Made by a program: the position numbers and the translations under genes
In this document: positions 51,019 through 61,885 of the stretch, piece after piece
Layout: each line of letters begins with the position of its first letter
How positions within the stretch are numbered: the stretch's first letter is position 1
NCBI GenBank assembly: GCA_964019415.1
Contig: OZ025868.1
Location: 14,839,991-14,903,990, forward strand
Direction of reading: 5' to 3'
DNA from: Ianthella basta
Lineage: Eukaryota; Porifera; Demospongiae; Verongiida; Ianthellidae
DNA length: 64,000 bases
The notes under the pieces: model-generated
Seen by the model: only the letters and a program-made list of their open reading frames with translations
Databases searched by the model: none
Told to the model about the DNA's origin: nothing

Positions 51019-51646
51019 TAGTCGGGCTTGCTAGACCGTCCCATCTACGCACCCCAGGTGATAAATGGGAGGGACAGTCTAGCCGTGGTAGCGATTAGGT
51101 CACACCTTCGCATTATCAGACTCACACCTATTGTATTGTGCAACCATAAGCAATACTGTACAGCAAATCTACGCATTTTGGCCAAACCATACGTCGGGCA
51201 AGAACTCAGATGGTACAGTACTAGCGCTTTTGCAATTGCTGCTGCCAACCACTAGAACAGAAGTACAGGTTGGTGAAAGACGGATAGCCTGACTGTAGTA
51301 TTCTTAAGTTCTAAATAAGTGAGTGGATCATTGTAACCCTCTCCGCGGTCGGTCGGTCTATCTCCAGCCAGAAAGTGATCCAAGAGTGGAAGTGGAGGAA
51401 TAGAGTGAGGGATAGCTGAGCTTCAAGCCCTCGTCAATCACCAAAGCCAGAGCACAGCCACGGCCACGAAGCCCCGCTCTTGTGCAACAGAAGCTCCTCA
51501 AGCCAATGAATACAACTAGCGTGAATTCCTGCCAAACACATCTGATTGGTTGAATAGGTGTGAACTAGTCGTTACTGCCACTAGACCGTCCCTTCCCAGC
51601 CCTAAGCACCTGATGTTTTGATGGGACGGTCTAGCGAGACAGGCTA
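51019..51646. mobile_element. MITE family 2, copy 3
   Basis: Full-length copy with the same flanks and array position as the other family 2 copies, more diverged. Confidence 0.85.
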
Positions 51647-52505
51647 ATTCTCAGGACGGCTCATTAGCACTTACAATTATGCTAATTGTGGGTGTGAAGT
51701 ATTTCTGAAGTCCATGGGTAAATTGTCCAGCATGCAAGGTAGATGAAGCAGCATGACCTGTGCTGTTCAGCATCTGGTGTGCACACTTCCATTCTAGTCT
51801 TTGAGTGAGCTAATGTAGTTTATGTCCATGAAGTGGTATTGTGTGTGTAGCAATGGTGTAGGTTTCACACCTGCTGACATTTCTCAATTAGTGTTGAAAC
51901 TTCCATGGGTTAGTGGGCCCTTGTCAACACCTTAGTGAACTGGCTTCACTGACTTGATAATTAACTTTAGAAACGACAAAGTCAAATGGTAGTGTTCAAT
52001 CCATGTTCTTTCCTATACCTTCATTACCCCTTCATGTAAGTAGGTGTCACAGTACAGCCAAGAGGATCTGTTTGCACATTTAATTTGAAGCCAGTTTGTG
52101 TTTGTCGCATATGTAATTGAGTTTTGTGGGTAAAAGTTTATCATTGATTAGTGGCTGTCTTTCTAGTGAAGTGACGTAAGGTCTTCTATGAACATGTTTC
52201 TGCCTATTTGTTATAGAATGAATGCAGGATTTGTACATGATCTCGTATGTTATCTCACATCAACCACTGTAGAATCGTCACTATTACTGTCATCCCTGCC
52301 TCCAATTGACATTTTGTGTCTCTCGTCTGGTTATTTTAGTTTCATGTTCCCTTGTTTACACTATGCATTGGCTCCTGCTGACTCCACCAGTCTTTGCACA
52401 ACCTTTACACTGTGACCTGTGGCAATACATGTCTGCCTCACATGTACATCACTAGGTTATATTGAGCACTTTCATACACTGTTCATTTAACACTTGTCCA
52501 TGTAG

Positions 52506-52699
52506 TGCTATCAACTCTGTGCCAGGAGAAGATGATCACAGAACAAGATTTGGAAGATTTGAAAAAAGCCTATAGTTTGAAATTTGATCACTTGGTTCGT
52601 ATTCAATGTACAAAGCCGCCTGATGTGGTGACCAGAACAGCTGAACTTCTGGATGGTGTAAATGAAACACGTTGTGCCAATATGTTGAGAGGTCAGTGA
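52506..52699 (+). CDS. CARD-like terminal exon, array 3 copy 5
   Basis: Open, one codon longer (186 bp to the RG splice point). Variable segment KKAYSLKFDH, LVRIQCTKPPDVV, GVNETRCANMLRGQ and stop. Confidence 0.65.
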
Positions 52700-53400
52700 G
52701 TAGTGTCTATTTGTTGTTTATCTTATTGCTGTGTGGTGTATTTGTCTACAATGTCTGTGCAGTTCACTGTGACACTCCTTAGACACCATCTACAATAGCC
52801 TTAAGGCTGTTATGGCACCTAAGCCATTGCAAGTGTTAAGTGATAAAGGTGGTGGTGGGTACATCACAGAAGGTGACTCACTTTATATTGGCTACAATGT
52901 ATGGGAAATAGCACTAATGCTAAGTGTGAGTGACAGCAGATGAAACGACAGGTGATGATTAACTTAAAGGGTTGTTTGCGTGGGAATCAGAGAGCATGCA
53001 GGGTACAGTGTGAGTGTCATTACTTTCTTGTTAAACAACTCCTATACCCTGCATGCTTCATGCATTGACTCCCTCACAAACAGCCCCTTAACTTTAGTGG
53101 TTCACACTTCCTTGCCTTTTCTCAACCAGCACTGAACCTGGAGTTAGTAGGTCCATGTCTTTCAGTAACTGTTAATGTAAGTAGCTAGGTGTCCTTACAA
53201 CCAGGAAGATCTGTAGACACAACATGAAGGCACTTCACATTTGTCCCATTGAATATTCTGTTTCTTGATGAGGTATGAATAAATTGGTCAGGCTTCCAGT
53301 GAACCCTTCCCATAAAGGGAAAGGGGATGAGGTACCATTGCCTACATTGACCTGTGCAAGGCTTAACTATAGTAGAACTCCAATCATACCATACTCAGGA

Positions 53401-53590
53401 TAGTATGGATTGCTAGACTGTCCCATCTACGCACCCCAGGTGATAAATGGAGGGACAGTGTAGCCCCAGTAATGATTAGGTCACACCTTCACATTATCAG
53501 ATTCAAACCTATTGTATTGTGCAATTGATAAGCAATACTGTACAGCAAATCTATGCATTTTGGCCTAACCATACGTCAGGCGAGAACTCT
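53401..53590. mobile_element. MITE family 2, truncated copy
   Basis: The left part of family 2 only (GATTGCTAGACTGTCCCATC), then an abrupt switch to array sequence in partly inverted order (53608-53675 is the reverse complement of the AGTGTTCAATCCATGTTCTT block). Confidence 0.7.
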
Positions 53591-53607
53591 TACAATGTAT
53601 GGAGAAT

Positions 53608-53675
53608 AGTGACACCTACTTACATGAAGGGGTAATGAAGGTACAGGAAAGAACATGGATTGAACACTACCATTT
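53608..53675. repeat. Inverted fragment of the array flank
   Basis: The stretch containing GTACAGGAAAGAACATGG is the reverse complement of a block found in direct orientation elsewhere in the array (for example 52000-52050), showing a local inversion at a unit junction. Confidence 0.75.
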
Positions 53676-53980
53676 ACGCCCTTGTCGCTGTGAACTACTC
53701 CTTCATTTCTCGTCGAATGGCCTCCCTACGAAGTAGTATTAGGGACAAACGGCGAAGAAGTGTAAAGAGAAGGCCCCTAATTGACATTTTGTGTCTCTCG
53801 TCTAGTTATTGTAGTTTCATGTTCCCTTGTTTACACTATGCACTGGCTCCTAGTGACTCCACCAGTCTTTGCACAACCTTTACACTGTGACCTGTAACAA
53901 TACATGTCTGCCTCACATGTACATCACTAGGTTATATTGAGCACTTTCATACACTGTTCACTTACCACTTGTCCATGTAG

Positions 53981-54174
53981 TGCTATCACCTCTGTGTCAG
54001 GAGAAGATGATCACAAAACAAGAGTTGAAAGATTTGAAAAGGGTTAGTTTATTTGATTTCACTCCCTTGGTTCATATTCAGTGTACAAAGCCGCCTGATG
54101 TGATGACCAGAACAGCTGAACTTCTGGATGGTGTAAATGAAAGGCGTTATGCCAATATACTGAGAGGTCAGTGA
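53981..54174 (+). CDS. CARD-like terminal exon, array 3 copy 6
   Basis: Open, 186-bp class. ITKQELKDL, variable segment KRVSLFDFTP, LVHIQCTKPPDV, GVNERRYANILRGQ and stop. Flanks are near-identical to those of the next copy, but the exon is strongly different. Confidence 0.65.
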
Positions 54175-54526
54175 GTAGTGTCTGTTTGTTGTTTATCTTA
54201 ATGCTGTGTGGTGTCTTTGTCTACAGTGTCTGTGCAGTTCACTGTGACACTCCTTAGACACCATCTACAATAGCCTTAAGGCTATTATGGCACCTAAGCC
54301 ATTGCAGGTGTTAAGTGAAAAAGGTGGTGGTGGGTACATCACTGAAGGTAACTCACTTTATATTGGCTACAATGTATGGGGAATAGCACTAATGCTAAGT
54401 GTGAGGGGCAGCAGGTGTAAGAACAGGTGATGAATAACTTAAACAGTTGTTTGCATGGGAATCAGAGAGCATGCAGGGTACAGTGGGAGTGTCATTATTT
54501 TCTTGTTATACAACACCTATATAGAT

Positions 54527-54790
54527 CCCATTACCATGGTAACGGGCATCTAAACGATGATTCTAAATCTCAGAGAAGCATTCCAATTGCTTCGTGCATG
54601 ATTCTAATTCCCATACACGTACGTGGCAGGCAGAGCGTGCGTAAAGTATATATGACGTCATCACAGCCATTTTGCATCTGCTGTAGTACGCCCTTGTCGC
54701 TGCGAACTACTCCTTCATTTCTCGTCGAATGGCCTCCCTACGAAGTAGTATTAGGGACAAACGGTGAAGAAGTGTAATGAGAAGGTCCCT
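54527..54790. repeat. Repeat block R with TGACGTCA, copy 1
   Basis: About 260 bp starting near TACCATGGTAACGGGCATC, containing TGACGTCA (54653-54660) then CAGCCATTTTGCATCTGC and an Arg-rich ORF start (MASLRSSIRDK). Further copies lie at about 55537-55805, 58304-58545 and 61225-61520. Confidence 0.8.
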
Positions 54791-54992
54791 AATTGACATT
54801 TTGTGTCTCTCGTCTGGTTATTAGAGTTTCATGTTCCCTTGTTTACACTATGCATTGGCTCCTAGTGACTCCACCAGTCTTTGCACAACCTTTACACTGT
54901 GACCTGTAACTATTCATGTCTGCCTCACATGTACATCACTAAGTTATATTGAGCACTTTCATACATTGTTCACTTACCACTTGTCCATGTAG

Positions 54993-55183
54993 TGCTATCA
55001 ACTCTGTACCAGGAGAAGATGATCACAGAACAAGACTTGGAAGATTTGAAAATGACTTATGTTGATTTCGATCGCTTGGTTCGTATTCAATGTACAAAGC
55101 CGCCTGATGTGATGACCAGAACAGCTGAACTTCTGGATGGTGTAAATGAAACACGTTGTGCCAACATACTGAGAGGTCAGTGA
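54993..55183 (+). CDS. CARD-like terminal exon, array 3 copy 7
   Basis: Open; LSTLYQEK, variable segment KMTYVDFDR, LVRIQCTKPPDV, GVNETRCANILRGQ and stop. Exactly 1012 bp after the start of copy 6 and before the start of copy 8. Confidence 0.65.
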
Positions 55184-55536
55184 GTAGTGTCTGTTTGTTG
55201 TTTATCTTAATGCTGTGTGGTGTCTTTGTCTACAGTGTCTGTGCAGTTCACTGTGACACTCCTTAGACACCATCTACAATAGCCTTAAGGCTATTATGGC
55301 ACCTAAGCCATTGCAGGTGTTAAGTGAAAAAGGTGGTGGTGGGTACATCACTGAAGGTAACTCACTTTATATTGGCTACAATGTATGGGGAATAGCACTA
55401 ATGCTAAGTGTGAGGGGCAGCAGGTGTAAGAACAGGTGATGAATAACTTAAACAGTTGTTTGCATGGGAATCAGAGAGCATGCAGGGTACAGTGGGAGTG
55501 TCATTATTTTCTTGTTATACAACACCTATATAGATC

Positions 55537-55805
55537 CCATTACCATGGTAACGGGCATCTAAACGATGATTCTAAATCTCATTGAAGCATTCCAATTGCT
55601 TCGCGCGTGATTCTAATTCCCATACACGTACGTGGCAGGCAGAGTGTGTGTAAAGTATATACGTATAACGTCATCACAGCCATTTTGCATCTGCTGTAAT
55701 ATGCCCTTGTTGCTGCGAACTACTCCTTCATTTCTCGTCGAATGGCCTCCCTACGAAGTAGTATTAGGGACAAACGGCGAAGAAGTGTAATGAGAAGGCC
55801 CCTAA
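55537..55805. repeat. Repeat block R, copy 2
   Basis: Near-identical to 54527-54790, but the TGACGTCA site is mutated to TAACGTCA. Confidence 0.8.
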
Positions 55806-56004
55806 TTGACATTTGTGTCTCTCATCTGGTTATTAGAGTTTCATGTTCCCTTGTTTACACTATGCATTGGCTCCTAGTGACTCCACCAGTCTTTGCACAA
55901 CCTTTACACTATGACCTGTAACAATTCATGTCTGCCTCACATGTACATCACTAGGTTATATTGAGCACTTTCATACATTGTTCACTTACCACTTGTCCAT
56001 GTAG

Positions 56005-56198
56005 TGCTAGCAACTCTGTGCCAGGAGACGATGATCACAAAACAAGAGTTGGAAGATTTGAAAAGTGATTTTTTATTTGATTTCGATCGCTTGGTTCATA
56101 TTCAATGTACAAAGCTGCCTGATGTGGTGACCAGAACAGCTGAACTTCTGGATGGTGTAAATGAAACACTTTGTGCCAATATGTTGAGAGGTCAGTGA
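56005..56198 (+). CDS. CARD-like terminal exon, array 3 copy 8
   Basis: Open, 186-bp class. LATLCQETMITKQELEDL, variable segment KSDFLFDFDR, LVHIQCTKLPDVV, GVNETLCANMLRGQ and stop. Confidence 0.65.
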
Positions 56199-56900
56199 GT
56201 AGTGTCTCGTTGTTGTTTATCTTATTGCTGTGTGGTGTCTTTGTCTACAATGTCTGTGCAGTTCACTGTGACACTCCTTAGACACCATCTACAATAGCCT
56301 TAATGCTGTTATGGCACCTAAGCCATTGCAAGTGTTAAGCGAAAAAGTTGGTGGTGTGTACATCACAGAAGGTGACTCACTTTATATTGGCTGCAATGTA
56401 TTGGGAATAGCACTAATGCTAAGTGTGAGCGACAGCAGGTGACCTGACAGGTGATGAATAACTTAAAGGGTTGTTTGCATGGGAATCAGAGAGCATGCAG
56501 GGTACAGTGGGAGTGTCATTATTTTCTTGTTAAACAACTCCTATACCCTGCATGCTTCATGGATATATTCCCTCACAAACAGCCCCTTAAGTTTAGTGGT
56601 TCACACTTCCTTGCCGTTTCTCAACCAGTACTGAACCTGGAGTTAGTATGTCCATGTCTTCCAGTAACCATTAATGTAAGTAGCTAGGTGTCCTTACAAC
56701 CAGGAAGATCTGTAGACACAACATGAAGGCACTTCACATTTGTCCCATTGAATATTCTGTTTCTTGATGAGGTGATGAATAAATTGGTCAAGCATCCAAT
56801 GACCCCTTCTCATAAGGGGAAAGGGGGTGAGGTACCATTGCGTACATTGACCTGTGCAAGGCTTAACTATAGTAGAACTCCAATCATACCATACTCAGGA

Positions 56901-57531
56901 TAGTCTGGCTTGCTAGACCGTCCCATCTACGTACCCCAGGCGATAAATGGGAGGGACAGTCTAGCCGCGGTAGCGATTAGGTCACACCTTCTCATTATCA
57001 GACTCACACCTATTGTATTGTGCAATTGATAAGCAATACTGTACAGCAAATCTACGCATTTTGGCCGAACCATACGTCAGGCGAGAACTCAGATGGTACA
57101 GTACAAGCGCTTTTGCAGTTGCTGCTGCCAACCACTAGAACAGAAGTACAGGTGGTGAAAGACGGATAGCCTGACTGTAGTATTCTTCTCAAGTTCGAAA
57201 TAAGTGAGTGGATGATTGCAACCCTCTCCGCGGTCGGTCGGTCTATCTCCAGCCAGAAAGTGATACAAGAGTGGAAGTAGAGGAATAGAGTGAGGGATAG
57301 CTGAGCTTCAAGCCCTCATCAATCACCAAAGCCAGAGCACAGCCATGGCCACAAAGACCCACTCTTGTGCAACTGAAGCTCCTCAAGCCAATGAATACAA
57401 TTAGTGTGAATTCCTGCCAAACACATCTGATTGGTTGAATAGGTGTGAACTAGTCGTGACTGCTGCTAGACCTTCCCTTCCCAGCCCTAAGTGCCTTGCA
57501 TTTAGATGGGAAGGTCTAGCGAGCAAGACTA
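56901..57531. mobile_element. MITE family 2, copy 4
   Basis: Full-length copy in the usual array position. Confidence 0.85.
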
Positions 57532-58303
57532 ATCTCAGGATGGCTCATTAACACCTACAATTATGCTAATTGTGGGTGTGAAGTATTTCTGAAGTCCATG
57601 CACAAATGTCCAGCATGCAAAGTTGATGAAGCAGCATGACCTGTGCTGTTCAGCATCTGGTGTGCACACACTTTCATTCTAGTATTTGAGCGAGCTAATG
57701 TAGTTTATGTCCATGAAGTGGTATTGTGTGTGTAGCAATGGTGTAGGTTTCACACCTGCTGACATTTCTCAACCAGTGTTGAAACTTCCATGGGTTAGTG
57801 GACCCTTGTCAACACCTAAGTGAACTGGCTACACTGATTTGATAATTAACTTTAGAAACAACAAAGTCAAATGGGAGTGTTCAATCCATGTTCTTTCCTG
57901 TACCTTCATTACCCCTTCAAGTAAGTAGGTGTCAGTACAGCCAAGAGGATTTGTAGACACATTTAATTTGAAGCCAGTTCTTGTTTGTCACATATGTAAT
58001 TGAGTTTTGTGGGTAAAAGTTTATCATTGATTAGTGGCTGTCATTCTAGTGAAGCGACGTAAGGTCTTCTATGAACATGTTTCTGCCTATTTGTTATAGA
58101 ATGAATGCAGGATTCGTACATGATCTCGTATGTTATCTCACATCAACCACTGTAGAATTGTCACTAACACTGTCATCCCCACCTCCAATTGACATTTTGT
58201 GTCTCTCGTCTGGTTATTGGAGTTTCATGTTCCGTTGTTTACACTATGCATTGGCTCCTGGTGACTCCACCAGTCTTTGCACAACCTTTACACTGTGACC
58301 TGT

Positions 58304-58545
58304 CTAAACGATGATTCTAAATCTCAGAGAAGCATTCCAATTACTTTGCGCATGATTCTAATTCCCATACACGTACGTGGCAGGCAGAGCGTGCGTAAAG
58401 TATATATGACGTCATCACAGCCATTTTGCATCTGCTGTAATACGCCCTAGTCGCTGTGAACTACTCCTTCATTTCTAGTCGAATGGCCTCCCTACGAAGT
58501 AGTATTAGGGACAAACGGCGAAGAAGTGTAATGAGAAGACCCCTA
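58304..58545. repeat. Repeat block R, copy 3
   Basis: Starts at TCTAAACGATGATTC directly after a unit block; contains TGACGTCA at 58407-58414. Confidence 0.78.
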
Positions 58546-58746
58546 ATTGACATTTTGTGTCTCTCTTCTGGTTATTGTAGTTTCATGTTCCCTTGTTTAC
58601 ACTATGCATTGGCTCCTGGTGACTCCACCAGTCTTTGCACAACCTTTACACTGTGACCTGTAACAATTCATGTCTGCCTCACATGTACATCACTAGGTTA
58701 TATTGAGCACTTTCATACACTGTTCATTTAACACTTGTCCATGTAG

Positions 58747-58937
58747 TGCTATCAACTCTGTGCCAGGAGAAGATGATCACAGACCAAGAGTTGGAATATT
58801 TGAAAATGAATGTTTTTGTTTTTGATCGCTTGGTTCGTATTCAACGTACAAAGCCGCCTGATGTGGTGACCAGAACAGCTGAACTTTTGGATGGTGTAAA
58901 TGAAACACATTATGCCAACAAATTGAGAGGTCAGTGA
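58747..58937 (+). CDS. CARD-like terminal exon, array 3 copy 9
   Basis: Open; ITDQELEYL, variable segment KMNVFVFDR, LVRIQRTKPPDVV (Cys replaced by Arg), GVNETHYANKLRGQ and stop. Confidence 0.63.
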
Positions 58938-59615
58938 GTAGTGTCTCTTTGTTGTTTATCTTATTGCTGTGTGGTGTCTTTGTCTACAATGTCTGTGCAG
59001 TTCACTGTGACACTCCTTAGACACCATCTACAATAGCCTTAAGGCTGTTATGGCACTTAAGCCATTGCAAGTGTTAAGTGAAAAGGTGGTGGTGGGTACA
59101 TCACAGAAGGTGACTCACTTTATATTGGCTACAATGTATGGGGAATGGCACTAATGCTAAGTGTGAGCGACAGCAGGTGAAATAACAGATGATGAATAAA
59201 TTAAAGGGTTGGTTGCGCAGGAATCAGAGAGCATGCAGGGTACAGTGGGAGTGTCATTATTTTCTTGTTAAACAACTCCTATATCCTACATGCTTCATGG
59301 ATTGATTCCCTCACAAACAGCCCCTTAAGTTTAGTGGTTCACACTTCCTTGCCATTTTGCAATCAGCACTGAACCTGGAGTTAGTAGGTCCATGTCTTTC
59401 AGTAACCATTAATGTAAGTAGCTAGGTGTCCTTACAACCAGGAAGATCTGTAGACACAAAATGAAGGCACTTCACATTTGTCCCATTGAATATTCTGTTT
59501 CTTGATGAGGTGATGAATAAATTGGTTAAGCATCCAATGACCCCTTCTCATAAGGAGAAAGGGGGTGAGGTACCATTGCGCGTACATTGACCTGTGCAAG
59601 GCTTAACTAAGTAGC

Positions 59616-59734
59616 ACTCCAATCGCTTGGTTCGTATTCAATGTACAAAGCCGCCTGATGTGGTGACTAGAACAGCTGAACTTCTGGATGGTGTGAATGA
59701 AACAGATTGCGCCAATATATTGAGAGGTCAGTGA
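59616..59734 (+). pseudogene. CARD-like exon, array 3 copy 10, 5' truncated
   Basis: Only the second part of the exon remains (RLVRIQCTKPPDVV onward, GVNETDCANILRGQ and stop). It is joined to a flank block through the shared sequence CAATC (TAGCACTC-CAATC-GCTTGG). Confidence 0.6.
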
Positions 59735-59945
59735 GTAGTGTCTCTCTGTTGTTTATCTTATTGCTGTGTGGTGTCTTTGTCTACAATGTCTGTGCAGTTC
59801 ACTGTGACACTCCTTAGACACCATCTACAATAACCTTAAGGCTGTTATGGCACCTAAGCCATTGCAAGTGTTAAGTGATAAAGGTGGTGGTGGGTACATC
59901 ACAGAAGGTGACTCACATTATATTGGCTACAATGTATGGGGAATA

Positions 59946-61087
59946 AGGTCATGTGGGGTAACTTCACGAATTGAGTAACTTTCTAAACTCTGAATTCCAA
60001 TGGCTGTAACTTCCCGATTGTACTGGTGATCTAGCTGTACTTGGCAAGTACGGCAAATTCAGTGAAAAAACTTTAGTTTTAGCTCTATCTCACTCAGTGC
60101 ATGCAAAACTGCAACAAAACGTACTTCGTCAGTTACAGACGTGTAGACTGCATTACCACTAGTAAGCTAGCTACGCACCAAAATGAGTAACCTGAGGCTC
60201 GATCTTTCAAATAGATGGTACCACATCACGTATGCTGTTGAATGACGTCTTTATTAACTGTGTGGGCGGTATACCGGTATATAGTTATACCGCGGTATTG
60301 TTTCAATACCGTGAATGTATATACTTGAATCTTATTAAAACCGGATACCAAAATACCGGTTAGTTACACGGTATTACCTTGTAAATGTCGCAGATCAAGT
60401 ATATTATTGATTCTGCTACGATTCGTTCGCCTCTCAAACATTTCTAACGCTTCTTTGTACGATTCTAAGCGACTTAATTGTTACCTTTGCGCACGGCGGC
60501 CATTTTCGTGACGTCACGCCACTGCAAATGTCGCGCGAACCTTGTCTACTGCGTACACAAATGAAGCTACGAAATATAAATCAACATCTGTCCTAGCCTT
60601 AGAAGTTGTAATCTTCCATATATATGCAAGTAACAGCAATTTGCATGTCAGCAACTATTTTTGCTCAAATAGTAGGTATGTAGTTATATCACAATAATTT
60701 TATCAAGAATACCGAGGTACTATATGCCAATACCGCCCACCCCTATGTGTACAAGCTGATTTCGTATCGAATCCACAAGAATGATAGGCTCAGTTTCATC
60801 GTCTAGTCCCATCTCCTCTGCAATGAAGCCAATTCCTTCACCGTTCCTCATACATTGCAGTATAGCCGCCATTTTCACGAAGTTACCCCACTTACCCTTT
60901 TGCGATCGTCACATTTTTGCTGATATCTTGAGAAATATTGGCTCAATTCACTTCAGTTTAAATTTGGTGTATGCCTTGGCACTAGATGCCAGTAGCTTGA
61001 AAATAGAAGTCGGGCATTCGCTGCTTTTCAACTGTTGGAATTATACGGCAATAAAGTAAGTTTTCACGGAGTTACCCCATTTTACCT
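59946..61087. mobile_element. Non-autonomous TA-target element with nested MITE
   Basis: A 1142-bp insertion with inverted ends (AGGTCATGTGGGGTAACTTC and, reversed, AGGTAAAATGGGGTAACTCC) and TA at 59944-59945 and 61088-61089. The empty site GGGGAATAGCACTAATGC is known from other units. A GGGCGGTAT-ended element lies inside at about 60265-60744. Confidence 0.85.
60265..60744. mobile_element. GTGGGCGGTAT-ended MITE nested in the TA element
   Basis: Ends GTGTGGGCGGTATACCGG and AATACCGCCCACCCCTA match the family of 33008-33655. No clear target duplication could be found. It contains GCCATTTTCGTGACGTCA (60499-60516). Confidence 0.75.
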
Positions 61088-61224
61088 TAACACTAATGCT
61101 AAGTGTGAGTGACAGCAGGTGAAATGACAGGTGATGAATAACTTAAAGGGTTGTTTGCGCAGGAATCAGAGAGCCTGTAGGGTACAGTGGGAGTGTCACT
61201 ATTTTCTTGTTAAATAACTCTTAC

Positions 61225-61520
61225 GTAGATCTCATTGCCATGGTAACAGGCGTCTAAACGCTGATTCTAAATGTCTGAGAAGTATTCCAATTGCTTTGCG
61301 CATGATTCTAAATCCCATACACATAAGTGGCAGGCAGAGTGTGTGCGATGATAAATTCCATACACGTACGCTGTGGACAGAGTGCGCATAAAGTATGTAT
61401 GACATCATCACAGCCATTTTGCATCTGTTGTGTCACTGTGAACTATTTCTTCATTTCTCGTCGAATGCATGGCCTCCCTACGAATTACAGTAGTATTAAG
61501 AACAGCAGACGGTGTAGGAG
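61225..61520. repeat. Repeat block R, copy 4 (diverged)
   Basis: Partial and rearranged copy with a short internal duplication (CATACAC...GGCAGAGTG twice); TGACGTCA decayed to TGACATCA. Confidence 0.7.
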
Positions 61521-61678
61521 TGTAACGAAAAGGTTTATGGGTGCTGGAGAGTTCTTCTATTGGGTGCCCACATCGTCTTCGGTTACCAGTGATGCAGGCG
61601 AAAGGGGATGAGGTACCATTGCATACATTGAACTGTGGATGGCTTAACTATAGTAGCACTCCTATCATATACTCAGGA

Positions 61679-61885
61679 TAGTCTGGCTTGCTAGACTGTC
61701 CCATCTACGTGTCCCAGGCGATAAATGGAAGGGACGGGGGATGGTCTAGCCGCGGTAGTGATTAGTTCACACCTTCGCATTATCAGACTCATACCTATTG
61801 TATTGTGCAATTGATAAGCAATACCGTACGGCAAATCTACGCAATTGGGCCGAACCATACGTCGGGCAAGAACTAAGATGGTGCA
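61679..61885. mobile_element. MITE family 2, truncated last copy
   Basis: The left part of family 2 marks the end of array homology. Confidence 0.75.

Larger units (their letters stand above)
37849..61885. repeat. CARD-exon array 3 (tandem units with nested transposons)
   Basis: Tandem array of units made of the same blocks as array 1, with ten CARD-like exons or parts of them. Start-to-start spacing is 1012 bp between copies 53981, 54993 and 56005, and larger where transposons are inserted. Segments 41.76-43.98 and 44.72-49.27 kb are near-identical apart from a later hAT insertion. The unit at 38.2-38.5 kb has lost its CARD exon: CTTTACACTG joins directly to ATGGTGGGTTCATCACAG. Conserved non-CARD ORFs, such as the one at 40733-40930, are duplicated flank; I have no evidence that they are translated. 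Confidence 0.82.
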
